NCBI GenBank assembly: GCA_025890175.1 | Contig: JANPYM010000012.1 | Coordinates: 213,785 to 277,784 of the forward strand | Direction of reading: 5' to 3' | From: Ciborinia camelliae | Taxonomy: Eukaryota; Ascomycota; Leotiomycetes; Helotiales; Sclerotiniaceae | DNA length: 64,000 nucleotides | In this document: positions 12,401 to 22,442 of the stretch, piece by piece | How the letters are laid out: every line of letters starts with the position of its first letter | Position numbering within the stretch: the stretch's first letter is position 1 | Translations under genes and position numbers: made by a program | The notes under the pieces: generated by a model | Database searches by the model: none | What the model saw: only the letters and a program-made list of their open reading frames with translations | What the model was told of the DNA's origin: nothing

Positions 12401-12900
12401 TCTCTCCTCTCGAACCCCCTTCCCCTAACCCCCTTGCCCTACAAACCCCTCCCCAATCTCTCTTCCTCGACCCCGGGGAATCTCTACTCCCGACCCCCTT
12501 CCCGATTTACAACGAGCCCGACTGACTTACAACGAGTCCCCCGAGTCCCAGTCCCACGGTTTCCCGACTCGGGAAAATCAGATATGCAACCAAAACTCCC
12601 TCTTCTTTAATATTAACCAATCAGATGACTTTCACGCACATAGATATGCGATCGGGTTCTCCTCTCTTCCCTAACCCATTTCCCTACTAGGTAGGTAGGT
12701 AGCCTCAGATCCCAACTTCTTTTTTAAAAAAAGTGCTTCACTAGACTTGATCCCTAACTCTTTTGCCCTAAAAATCTTTCCCCTAAAAGTACTTCCCCTA
12801 TAAACCTCTTCCTAACTCCTATGCCCTACAAACTCCTCCCGACTCCCATATTTCCCGACTCCGGGAAGAAAATCAGATGTGCAACCAAACCCCTCTTTTC
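6405..12900 (+). repeat. long one-directional array: conserved 15-17 base core with divergent spacers
   Basis: About 35 copies of a core close to GATATGCAACCAAAC (variants GATGTG, GACGTG, AACTAAAC) occur on the plus strand only, for example near 6412, 6791, 7145, 7958, 8470, 9003, 9192, 9580, 9947, 10388, 10616, 10868, 11012, 11266, 11603, 11871, 12240, 12580 and 12871. Spacing runs from about 75 to 370 bases with a mean near 185. A second box, CATTCTAACCAATCAGA or TTCTGACCTATCAGA, usually follows 12-20 bases after the core. The core is often preceded by CGGGAARAAATCA or ACGGGACGCACGGGAAAA. Otherwise the spacers are strongly diverged. Open frames inside are repetitive translations without credible protein content. 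This is a complex satellite-like array. I do not recognise it as a named element. Confidence 0.85.
10331..11254 (+). repeat. nested 9-base and 18-base repeats inside four array units
   Basis: Within the spacers of four consecutive array units, runs of GTTGCAGGC and variants (GTTGGAGAC, GTTGCAAAC) occur at about 10331-10380, 10520-10600, 10780-10850 and 11171-11254. The last run is the cleanest: the 18-base unit GTTGCAGGCGTAGGAGAC repeats about 4.5 times. The four host units are also the most similar to each other outside these runs, so this part of the array expanded most recently. Confidence 0.85.
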
Positions 12901-14690
12901 ACCAATCCTTTTTCCATCTCTCTTCCCTGACTCTCTTCCCCGTTTCTCTTTCCCAGTCCTTTGACTCTACAAACCCTTCCTCAACATCCCCGATTCCCCT
13001 CCCCTCCCCTCCCCTCCTCCAATCCAAAATCCAAAATCAAAAGTCCAAAATCAAAAATCAAACATACAACCCAACTCCAACTCCTTCTCCTTCTCCTTCT
13101 CCTTCCCCTTCTCCTTCAATATTAACATTAACCCATCAATCACCTATCACCAATCAATATCTATCAACTTGGCTGCCCTCCCCCTCCCCCTCCCCCTCCA
13201 CCCTCCACCCCCAATCGATAAATAAAATATTGATTTATTATCCACTTACCCACTTGCCTTCCTTTTTGTTTTCCTCTAAATACCCACCTCACCTAGATAG
13301 ATAGATCAGATACCTATCCAACGAGATCAACCTCCAATCATCCATTCCCCGACTCGGACTCACAAGCGGCTCGGGGGAGAAAATTCGGGTAGATCATCTT
13401 ATCACTCATCACCCATCACCCATCACACACCTTATCTTATGAAATAAGATAAAGAAAATAAAAAGTAGAGTAGAGTAGAATTATGTCTATGTCTATGCCC
13501 CATTTCATCTCCCTATCCCCATTTCATCTCCCTATCCCCATTTCATCTCCCTATCCCCATTTCATCTCCCTATCCCCATCTCCCTATCCCCATCTCCCTA
13601 TCCCATTTCATCTCCCTATCCCCATTTCATCTCCCTATCCCCATTTCATCTCCCTATCCCCATCTCCCTATCCCATTTCATCTCCCTATCCCCATTTCAT
13701 CTCCCTATCCCCATTTCATCTCCCTATCCCCATTTCATCTCCCTATCCCCATTTCATCTCCCTATCCCCATTTCATCCCATCTCCCCCAACCCTCAATCC
13801 ATCCCCCATCATCCATCCACCCTCAAGACTCCTTCAAAATCAGTTTCCAGTCTCCAGTTTCCAGTTTCCAGTCCCCACTACCTAGTCCCCACTACCTAGT
13901 CCCCAGCACCCAGCACCCAGCACCCATCCATTCATTTATCCATCCATCCATCCATCCAGCATGAATACCTAATTACCTAACCAGAAATAAAGAAAGACAG
14001 ACAGAAAATAAGTAAGATTTCCCCATTCCCATCTCCATCTGCATCTCCCTCTACATTCCTATATCGCATATCCATACCGCATTATACACTCCATCCCACC
14101 TCATCCCTTTCCATATCCATCCCACTCCACCCCACCTCATCCCACCTCATCCCACCTCCACCTCATCCCATCCCATCCCACCTCATCTCCATCCCAACCC
14201 AACCCACCTCATCCTATCCCATCACATCACAACACACACACCACACAAAACAGATTCATAGAAAGATTCACAAACACATATCGAAGAAGAAGAAGAAGAA
14301 GAAGAAGACCTCAAGTAAACCAACAGAATTGAGAATTGAGAATTAGGTAGGTAGGTAGGTAGGTAGATAGCTGACAGGTGGCTTTATGTAGGTACCCAAG
14401 GTACCTCAGGTAGATAGATATGTGGGTAGGTAGCTAGCTAGCTAGCGATCTCTCTCCCAACTATCTCGCTCCCAGTTCCCATCCCCCAACCAATCAATCA
14501 ATCAATCAATCCCCGACAAGGAAGGAAGGAAGGAAGGAAAGAAGGAGAGGAAAGGGGAAAAAACCCCCAATAGACAAAAACAAAGCAAAAAAAAAAAACA
14601 AAAACGAGAAACGCCCAAAGCTCCAGCCCCTCCTACCCTACCTAACTACCTACCTACCCATTTTGCTTTTCCTATCTAATCGCTCCACTA
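12901..14690. repeat. pyrimidine-rich low-complexity DNA with many microsatellites
   Basis: The plus strand is dominated by C and T (CTTCTCC, CCCCTCC, CATCCCAC). It contains a 20-base tandem repeat at 13501-13778 (listed separately), CATCCATC runs near 13930-13960, GAA repeats at 14283-14307, GTAG repeats at 14346-14366, GCTA repeats near 14432-14446 and CAAT/GGAA runs at 14490-14540. I see no gene. It is the right part of the island between PEX7 and the MSS116-like gene. Confidence 0.8.
13501..13778 (+). repeat. tandem repeat, 20-base unit CATTTCATCTCCCTATCCCC
   Basis: The unit is repeated in near-perfect form, with some copies shortened by five bases (CATCTCCCTATCCC). The high identity implies recent expansion or ongoing homogenisation. 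The long reading frame across it (Leu-Pro-Ile-Ser style) is a by-product of the repeat and is not annotated as a gene. Confidence 0.95.
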
Positions 14691-15002
14691 TTTTGCTAAT
14701 CTGCTATCTGCTACAACTCTTGAAACCAAACAATGAATAGAGGAATTTTTTCTATCGTACAGGCATGAATCTGTATCCCTTTTTGCCAAATCTCGCATCT
14801 GCATCTTGCATCTTTCTTTTGGAAGTCTTGTGTATGTTAAACCAAAGTCCATGACAACTTGATGCAGTGACAAAAAAAACAACACAAGATAAGAAAAAGG
14901 TAGAACAGAGAAGGAAGAGGAAGAAGAAGAGGGATGAAAAGGAAAGGAAGTGGTGATATACAAACAAACGCTTCGGTCGATCAACTTAGTATCGAATCAA
15001 GT

Positions 15003-17208
15003 TTAGAAACTTGAACGAGCGTAACTTCTATCACCACCACGCGAAGCTCTTCCTCCACTTCGTGAACCGCTATATTCTCCTCCTCGTCCACCACCAAATC
15101 CTCGTCCACCACCACCACCACCTCGTCCACCATCAAATCCTCGTCCACCACCACCACCACCATATCCACCACCAAATCCTCCACCAAATCCTCTTCCTCC
15201 ACTTGATCCACGATCATCACCACCAAATCCTCTTCCGCCACCAGCAGAATCACTACCTCCTTCCGATTGATGTCCAATATTCATCCCTGAAATCCTAGAT
15301 ATTCCCATCTTTTGTGCAATTGAAGGGCTAATCATAGGAGGTTTCTCCCAACCCCAACCATACTTGGTCAAATCGTTCAAGTTGGTCATTAATTGTTTAT
15401 TGTCTGCATTTTTGCTTACCTGGCCAATTCCTCCCATATAAGCGTCAACTTTGACTTCGCGATCGACTCTCTTTGTTGCTTTACCGACATCATTGAGAAT
15501 TTCTGCAATGGCAGCTGGAAGTTGGGCATCTTTCTTCATGTCTACAAGACCTGATTCAATTGTGCGGTCGGGTGTGATTGGAAGGCCATTGAGCACTCGG
15601 CGAGCAGCATTCATTTCCGTTTGAGTTACAATGATCCATCCTTCTCCCTCTTTATTTCCTCTTCCAGTTCGACCTAAACGATGGATGTATGTATCTCTCT
15701 CACGAGGGACGCCGATTTGAATGACGTGAGTCACATTGGGGAAATCCATTCCACCTAGTTAAAAAAGATGGTTAATACATTGATCGAAACTATTTCAGAC
15801 AATAAATGGTGATATCAGATCAAGAGGAGAGACCTAAAGGCCTATTATTGGGGGTGTGGAACGAACGAATGTGGAAAGAACGAAATGGGAATACATACGA
15901 GCAGTGACATCACTTGAGAACATGATTGCTGAACGAGCGAAACGGAATTTGTCGGTGACTCTGGTTCTTCTTTCTTGGGTGAGCTTTCCGTGAATAGAAG
16001 ATACCGGGATAGATTGAAGGCAATCCACGCCTTTGAAAATCTCTCCAGCTAATTGGACGTTCGCTGTTGAGTTGAGGTATACAATAGCCTTGAAGGGAGA
16101 GGAACCCTCAGTGTTAGCCTTTTCAATTCCCTTCTTGCAAATCTCGGCCAACGCCGGCATGAAGTTCTCCATTCCAGGTGTAGCGACAATCTTTTGAGGG
16201 ATTCTTTCATGTGTGGCGACATCTCCTGCCTTGACGGTCTGCACAAACTGATAATCGCTCTTCAAAATTCTTCTAACAAGACCCATGACCTCTCTTGGAA
16301 CAGTGGCGGAAAACATGAGTGTTTGACGATCAACATCCTTACGTCTAGGTAATAAATCTTGGATGGCATCGATATCTTTAGAAAAACCATCATCTAGAAG
16401 TCGATCTGCTTCATCAAGAACCAAAGTTGTTAAGGCAGGGGCAGAGACTTGACTGTACTCATCCTGCAAGAGATCTTGAAGTCTTCCGGGGGTTCCCACA
16501 AGGATGTGACAACCTTCACGTTGAACTTTTCTAAGCATCTCTCTCTTGTTTGATCCTCCGACTGCAACTTGAACAATCAAATCTGTGTTTCTTGTAATCT
16601 TCACGGCCTCGACAGCAATTTGTTCTGCCAATTCACGAGTGGGTGATATGATGATGGCGCGGATATCAGAAGCTCTTGCTCTGGAATAACGTTGGCGAGT
16701 TGCAAGCTCAGGACTCTTCTCGAGGATGTTTTGAATAGTGGGGAGTAAGAAACCAATGGTCTTTCCGGTACCAGTTCGTGCTTGCGCAATACTATAGTAG
16801 AAAATATTAGCATGCGGTCCATAGTGCAAACGAGTTTTCAACCACTCACATATCGGTTCCTTGTAAACCTTGATTAATTGTCATGGTTTGTACTTCTGTC
16901 ATAGTTTCGAGTTTCATGGTTTGAGTGATTTCATTGATAACGTTTGGGTGAACCAAACCATGCGTGAGGAGTTCATCGAATCGATTGATGACTTTATCTT
17001 CTTGCGCACCAGAGGCTTTGGGAGCCGCACTTTGTGATTGTAAGGTCGAAGAAACATGTAACCATCTTGACTCCAGAGCGGGTATTGAAGTTTTCTGTGA
17101 AATCAAAGAGAGGGTTGAAGGTCTGGTTGAAGGAATTCGGATGGTTGATGGGACTGCGCGAAGGGCTCTTGATATCGAGGCTGGGCCTCTTCTGCAGGCA
17201 GAGAACAT
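15003..17208 (-). CDS. MSS116: mitochondrial DEAD-box RNA helicase, Mss116-like
   Basis: Three exons, 17208-16850, 16791-15899 and 15754-15003, give 667 residues with consistent phase. The N-terminal 60 or so residues are rich in Arg/Ser/Thr without acids, as in a mitochondrial presequence. Helicase motifs follow in order: ARTGTGKT (I, completed across intron 1 as IIAQARTGTGKT), PTRELA (Ia), TPGR (Ib), DEAD (II), SAT (III), TARGMDFP (V, across intron 2) and HRLGRTGRG (VI). The C-terminal 100 residues are a Gly/Arg/Phe-rich RGG-type tail ending near YARSSF. Mss116-class proteins unwind RNA to help splicing of mitochondrial group I and II introns and translation. That role is family knowledge. 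The tail is longer in glycine blocks than I would expect for yeast Mss116. Confidence 0.93.
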
Positions 17209-17775
17209 GATTAAAAACTGCTCCGCGAATGAACGGATGGAACTTGAGAAAGTATTAAGGACGGTGACAATTCAATCAATTGAAATTATATCTGCCAAAT
17301 TCAACAAACAGTATAAAAATCAAGTGGCGATTGTTTGAAAATTGTCGATGTCGCTGAAGTCCTCTCTGCAAAATTGGACATGTGTGTAATAAGTTTCTCT
17401 CTCTCTGAACTTTTTTTTGACACTAATGAGTTTATCTTCATGCACTAGTACATAATAAGCTAGATTGTCTAATCACGTGATTGTATCTCTTATCCGACAC
17501 TCGAAAACGAACGAAAATTGATCGAAATTGGAAAAAAAGAAATCCCCGGTGTCTACCCGATTTGACTCTACTGGAGGCGATGGGGATGGAGATGAATAGC
17601 AGAATTTTGATGGTTTATGTTGATGTATTGAGTGATGTAGGTTAGGTAAATTGCTTCTATCCTATGTACCCAAAAGTGTGCCCCAACACCTAAAACTCCT
17701 GTGAAATGATTGGGTATCACCATTTATCATCAAAAAATAACCCGCCAAATACACCTCGAACGCATCTTCTATCCT
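17209..17775. other. intergenic, upstream of the helicase gene
   Basis: This region separates the 5' end of the MSS116-like gene from the 3' end of the next minus-strand gene. A CT-rich stretch at about 17395-17420 and a T-run are the only notable composition features. No gene is seen. Confidence 0.5.
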
Positions 17776-18952
17776 CTATCTTTTCTTGGACGAAGTGCCA
17801 TTCTTTGCACCATTCTTTGCACCTAATATCACCAAGCCTTCGCTAACCCCTTCATGCACACCACCCGTGACCCCCTCTACAACCCAAGCAGCGGCTTTCG
17901 TGAGAGCTTGTCCAACTTTCCCATCACCCATTCCGTATATGGCTCCAGTGACTGCCAAACCGGATTTTCCAATCGTGTCAACCGTCACGACACCTTGGGA
18001 TAGAACCTTTTCCGATATCTTATGGGTTCTATCGTATTGATATGCTGAAGTAAGTAGATACTTCAAATATGGAAGGATAAATTGGAAGAGTATAAAGAAT
18101 TGAATAATGATAGCGGCGACACTTCTTTGGAGTAATGAAGGGGGTCCGGAATTTTGAGTCCTTTCACTAGTATTCGATTCCTCTTGCAATGCTTCTACTA
18201 CTTCTTTTGGTATAGCATTTTGCAGAGTCATGTTTTCCTCTGGGGTGAGATCGGAAGGAAGAGCTCGGAGTAAGTAGGTTAAGGCGTGGACATATAGCTG
18301 TCTTGCCAAGGAAGTATTGCTAAATGGAGTGTTTTGAGAAACTGCAGATGATTCCTCAAAAGACAGAGTAAGAAGATTATATCCTATTTTAATCACGATT
18401 AGTACGTATAAACAAGTTAGACAGAGGATTTGTCGAACCTTGGCTTGCAAACTTCCATCCAATGCCCGACTTTGTTTCAGATAATTTAGTAAGCTGAAGC
18501 TGTTTATTTCTCGGTGCTAGAGCAGTATCTTCGTCCGAAAACAGCGACTCTTCTGGGAAATAGCTATCCGTTATTTCCCCATCACTAGATGTCGAAGTTT
18601 GTCCACCGGTAAGTGTCATTGTCGATGAAGACCATATTGACTCCGGTGAAGATGCACCAGATATAGTGCTCTCAGATTTCCGTCCACTCACGAGTCCATA
18701 TATATTAACAGAACTTCGAATCGAAGGTATACGAGGTAGACGTGATTGAACAATCGATGGAAGCATAGAGTAAAGCATTGAAACTTCTTTTGAGTTTTGA
18801 GTAAAGGTTGGATACAAATTTTGGGTCTGCATCATGAATTCCGGATCTTGAAGTGGTGATTCGTCTTGATGTAGATATGCTTCCATAGAAAGTTTTCGTT
18901 TGGAACGGCGGGTGAGTCTTGAGTACATTATATACATCGAAGGTGTTTTCAA
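17776..18952 (-). CDS. membrane-associated protein of unknown function
   Basis: I join two frames through a 55-base intron: exon 1 is 18952-18439 and exon 2 is 18383-17776, giving 373 residues. The donor is GTTCGA, which is weak. The branch TACTAATC and acceptor AAATAG are good and the phase fits (Gln-Gly junction). The N-terminal 160 residues are Ser/Thr-rich and polar, with an acidic patch (FPEESLFSDEDTA). A strongly hydrophobic stretch, AAIIIQFFILFQFILPYLKY, lies around residue 250 and may be a membrane segment. The C-terminus is Gly/Ala/Val-rich (AVTGAIYGMGDGKVGQALTK) and ends GAKNGAKNGTSSKKR-like, with a direct GAKN repeat and a basic tail. I recognise no named domain. A small error in the sequence instead of an intron would also explain the frame change. 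Confidence 0.72.
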
Positions 18953-19664
18953 ATAAAATAAATGTATGAAAGCAGATAATTTTGTAGATTATATCTCAAA
19001 AATGTTGCAAGCAAAAGTTTGGTGGACAAAGGATAACCAGTCGAATACGGTTCAGTAGTCTGACTCGAAGTAACGTTTGCGGAGTAGACAAGTCAAATTA
19101 GTCTCACAATTAAATGTAAACCGTGGCCGTATTGATGGAAATCGTGAGAAGATTCAAGTCAAATCATAATTTGAATCAATTGATAAAAATATTTGAAATA
19201 GAATTCGAGGATGGAGGAGGCGACTTGATTCTTAATGAAGACGAGAGAAACCTTCCTCTATTCGTCTTTTCTAGGTGACCGATAAGAATGTTCGTTGCTA
19301 TCGCAAAAAAAAGTTGGTTACATGTGAAAGCGTCTAAAAATATCACGTGAATGAAACATAACCAATCATAGGTCAACGTGCCAAGATGCTATTCCTTGAT
19401 GGGACAACGGCGGGAATTTAGAATTTAGAATTTGAATACGATGACAATGTTGGTGAAGTAAGAATAAGGTGAATGATTGAACATGTGAAGATAGAATATC
19501 GACGACATAATTCGAGATCACGATAACCACATCATCTGATATTCAGAAAAAGTTGTATCAGAATCAGAATCTTCTTCCACTCTAAAGTTGCTATCCTCCG
19601 TTAATCCAGCCGAATGCGTTTCCCCGCCTCCCCGCTCTTACCGAGAGAAAGAGAGTCAGATCGA
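18953..19664. other. intergenic, nothing recognised
   Basis: The region is AT-rich (stretches near 18950-19000 and 19170-19200) and contains CACGTGA at about 19343. No coding frame with recognisable content and no repeat is seen. Confidence 0.5.
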
Positions 19665-20762
19665 TTATTCCGGAACAACATATTGCGGCTCTGTCGCCCT
19701 TGAATTCGCCTTGAAGATGTTGATAGTATCCCACTCAACCCCCTCAAAGCATCTCAAGTTGATCGGTAAGATATCCAGCCACCTTTCCTGTTGTGCCAGC
19801 GTCCATTTATTCCAAGTCTCTGGAGATTTAGATACTGCAGACAAATCCTTGTCAACATAGACAGTGATGCCGCATGTTGAGCAGAATCTAAATTTGTTGT
19901 AACTTTGACCGAATGAATAGGTTGTCAAGTTCGATGTGCCGGATATGGCTACTTGACCTTTCCTGGGATAACAGATAATAGTACCACCCTGTATATGATT
20001 AGTAGTGAGTTGAAGTGACCGCTGAGATAAGACTCACTCGACAACAAATGCTACAGTTGCACTCCTGAATAAATTCTTTTCTTTCGGGGAGAGGAGCCTG
20101 AGCTTTGAATGCAATGGTCACTGCACCACAGTGACAACCACCAGTATAAAGCTTCTCGTTTTCGAACTCAGCTGTTGGTAATTCGCCAGTGTATTGAGGT
20201 GCAACGTATTGTGGTTCACGTTCAAGGCCATCATACCTTGAGGTTCGAGGTTAGAGATTGCCATGGCTGAATTGGAACAATTGGATGTTTCTTACTTCCT
20301 GACTGTTAAAGACCATTGGTCGACATCTTGGAGAGTATTGACCTAGATATGATAATCAGTTATCGACCTTAATGATACGTGTGGCATTATCCCAAGTTCC
20401 CAACTCACATTGATACCGATATCCATTCCTGCCGGAGTATTATAACGGAAACCTTGCACACCCGTCCCACATGTTGGGCAAAACTATACTAATGAGCGTC
20501 CTTTTCGCAAGTGCATAGATGGTGGTATTACCCTATGAACCATCGTACGTTGTCCAAAATGATATTCTTTCAAAGTTCCTTGCCCCTTGGTAATTTCGAA
20601 ACAATCTTTGCCAGGAAATATCCATCGATATCCTTTCTTGAAGCAGATACTGCAGTTGCATCGAGTAACAGTAGTTATCTCAGGTATTTTGATCGTAAAT
20701 TTGAATGCACCGCAATGGCAATTGCCATGATAGGTTTTGAGTTCCTGTGTAGCCTCTGACAT
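19665..20762 (-). CDS. tandem GFA (CENP-V/GFA) domain protein
   Basis: Five exons, 20762-20532, 20483-20409, 20342-20296, 20236-20038 and 19988-19665, give 291 residues with every junction in phase. Two glutathione-dependent-formaldehyde-activating-type zinc domains lie in tandem. Domain 1 has GNCHCGAFKF, CNCSIC and FCPTCGTG. Domain 2 has GGCHCGAVTI, CNCSICCR and FCSTCG. The CxC, CxxC and CxxC cysteines that bind two zinc ions in this fold are present in both. Between them is the usual VNTLQDVDQW segment. Single-domain relatives act on formaldehyde-glutathione adducts or have unknown substrates. The substrate here cannot be told from sequence. The reading could only be made by splicing; unspliced, each domain looks like a separate small frame. 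Confidence 0.88.
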
Positions 20763-22442
20763 GTTGAAATGATTATTTGCAGGTAAGGAAAGGAGTGAAG
20801 ATGGTGACTGGATTTGAAGATGAGAATTGATTCCTAAGATGGATTTAAGTACTTTATATCATCTGTATCTTCTCACACAAAAATTGTTGAGCCCTCAAAC
20901 CCCGCATCTGGTGTAATCGTGGCTTCCCCATCTCAAACTACCAAAAGGCAGATGTCAATCGTCATCCTTTCCTTCCCACAATAGCCGAAACCCTTTTTTA
21001 TCATCTGGCTGAGACCATACGAGAGGTTTTCCGCAAAGGGGACGGTGAAGTCAATTGTTTAGGTGTGACTCATGAGCTAAGAGTCTGTTGAGATAGTATC
21101 CCAGTTTGAATGAAGCCTTGCTTGTCATGGCAACGGGCTGAATATTGAAGCTCAACAGAAATAAATTGCGATACAATAAAATACAATACAATACAATACA
21201 AAAAAGTAATGTGATCATTAATCATTAATCATTAATCATGCCATCGTCGGCCTGCCAAAAAAGGGAGTCAGCTGTATTAGTCTAATATAGGGGTAATCAT
21301 CAAATTACTTACAAGTTACAAGCTATTCCATGCATTAAAATGTATGTATGGTTGAAACACACTGGTGCTGACATGCTATCTTATGGATGCTGTTGTGCAT
21401 GTAGTAAATCAGAATATCCTTAAAGTGCATTATTGGTCAGCTCAGCCAGCTTGAGCTTTGTTTTGGTGGTTTAGCTGATCTCTTTTTTGATACAATCGTA
21501 CTGTAAAACCTTTAAACACCAAAAATATGATGAGAATTGGAAATATTCGTGATATTTTGTTATTCCATCTGGTCATCGAGAGAAAGTACACACTTTACAT
21601 GAAGAATGCCGATATCTGCTCGGTGGAAGAAGTCCTGGGGTTTCAATGCCTCTTTTGGGTCTGGCTGCTTGTTTGGCTGAAGGCTTTTGCCTTTGCACAT
21701 GTGAGAGAGAACCTCGAAATAATGTTGGCTGATCTGGTCTGTACCCCTCATCTTCTTCGACTGTTGGAGAATATGTATCACACACCACCATGACATGACT
21801 AACCAGGAAATCATCTTATCCGCACCGCACCCCATTACCCGAAAATGAATTTAGTCAGACGGTTGATGCGCATCCGATTTATATGCCAGAACTCACCAAC
21901 GACAATATGCATCCATCTGACAGCATTGGACAAGGCAAGGAAGGCAAGACAATGCACAACCTTGGAACGAATTACTGCCTTGAAGAATTGTTGAAAAGGT
22001 TTACATAAGAATCATGAGAGAAGCCACCATGTGAGAATTCACGGACTCCCCTCAAAATGTCCGCGGGTCGTAAATCGTGATTAACCTTGGGTTACATTGC
22101 ACTTGCCAAGTGACAACCCTCAACCTTCTTCGCACCGAGTTCTCCGTTTTCCGTTTGTTCATAATGTAGGTAAGCACGGCCATATACTTAAAGGTCGACG
22201 ATTTTCATTTCTGTTTCACATCCATACAAAGATTTGTTGGTCAATTAATTTTCCTTTTACTATCAGATTGTCAGATCAAGCGGGTGATCGTCAGCAAATA
22301 ATTCATTTAGCTTCAAGTTCAGTATTTCCTTCCCCTCACTGAGGTGATCTTTATTTTCCCAGTTGCTTTATATTTATGAGCCGGAAATCAATTTGTTGTC
22401 ACGAGAATCTGCCCCAAAACAAAACTCAGGAGAACGTTAGAA
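20763..22442. other. intergenic, no convincing gene
   Basis: A TACAA/ATACA simple repeat lies at about 21172-21203 and an ATCATTA run near 21212-21240. A plus-strand frame at 21527-21793 (88 codons) and overlapping minus-strand frames have no recognisable domain and no clear splice partners, so I do not call them. The last 200 bases are presumably the promoter of the monooxygenase gene. Confidence 0.5.

Noticed and set aside
6405..12900. CRISPR-like appearance (short constant motif, variable spacers)
   Set aside because: The host is eukaryotic, spacing varies from about 75 to 370 bases, the core itself varies, and there are no cas genes. It is a satellite-like array.
12879..13899. Open frames across the C/T-rich region (Pro-Ser-Ile and Leu-Pro-Ile repeats)
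   Set aside because: The strand is almost free of G, so stop codons are rare by composition. The frames simply follow the minisatellite.
14283..14446. Microsatellites (GAA, GTAG, GCTA) as regulatory sites
   Set aside because: Simple repeats of this kind are common in fungal intergenic DNA. Nothing links them to a specific function here.
15011..15298. Plus-strand His-rich frame
   Set aside because: It is antisense to the Gly/Arg-rich tail of the MSS116-like helicase (GGN codons read backwards as CCN/CAC).
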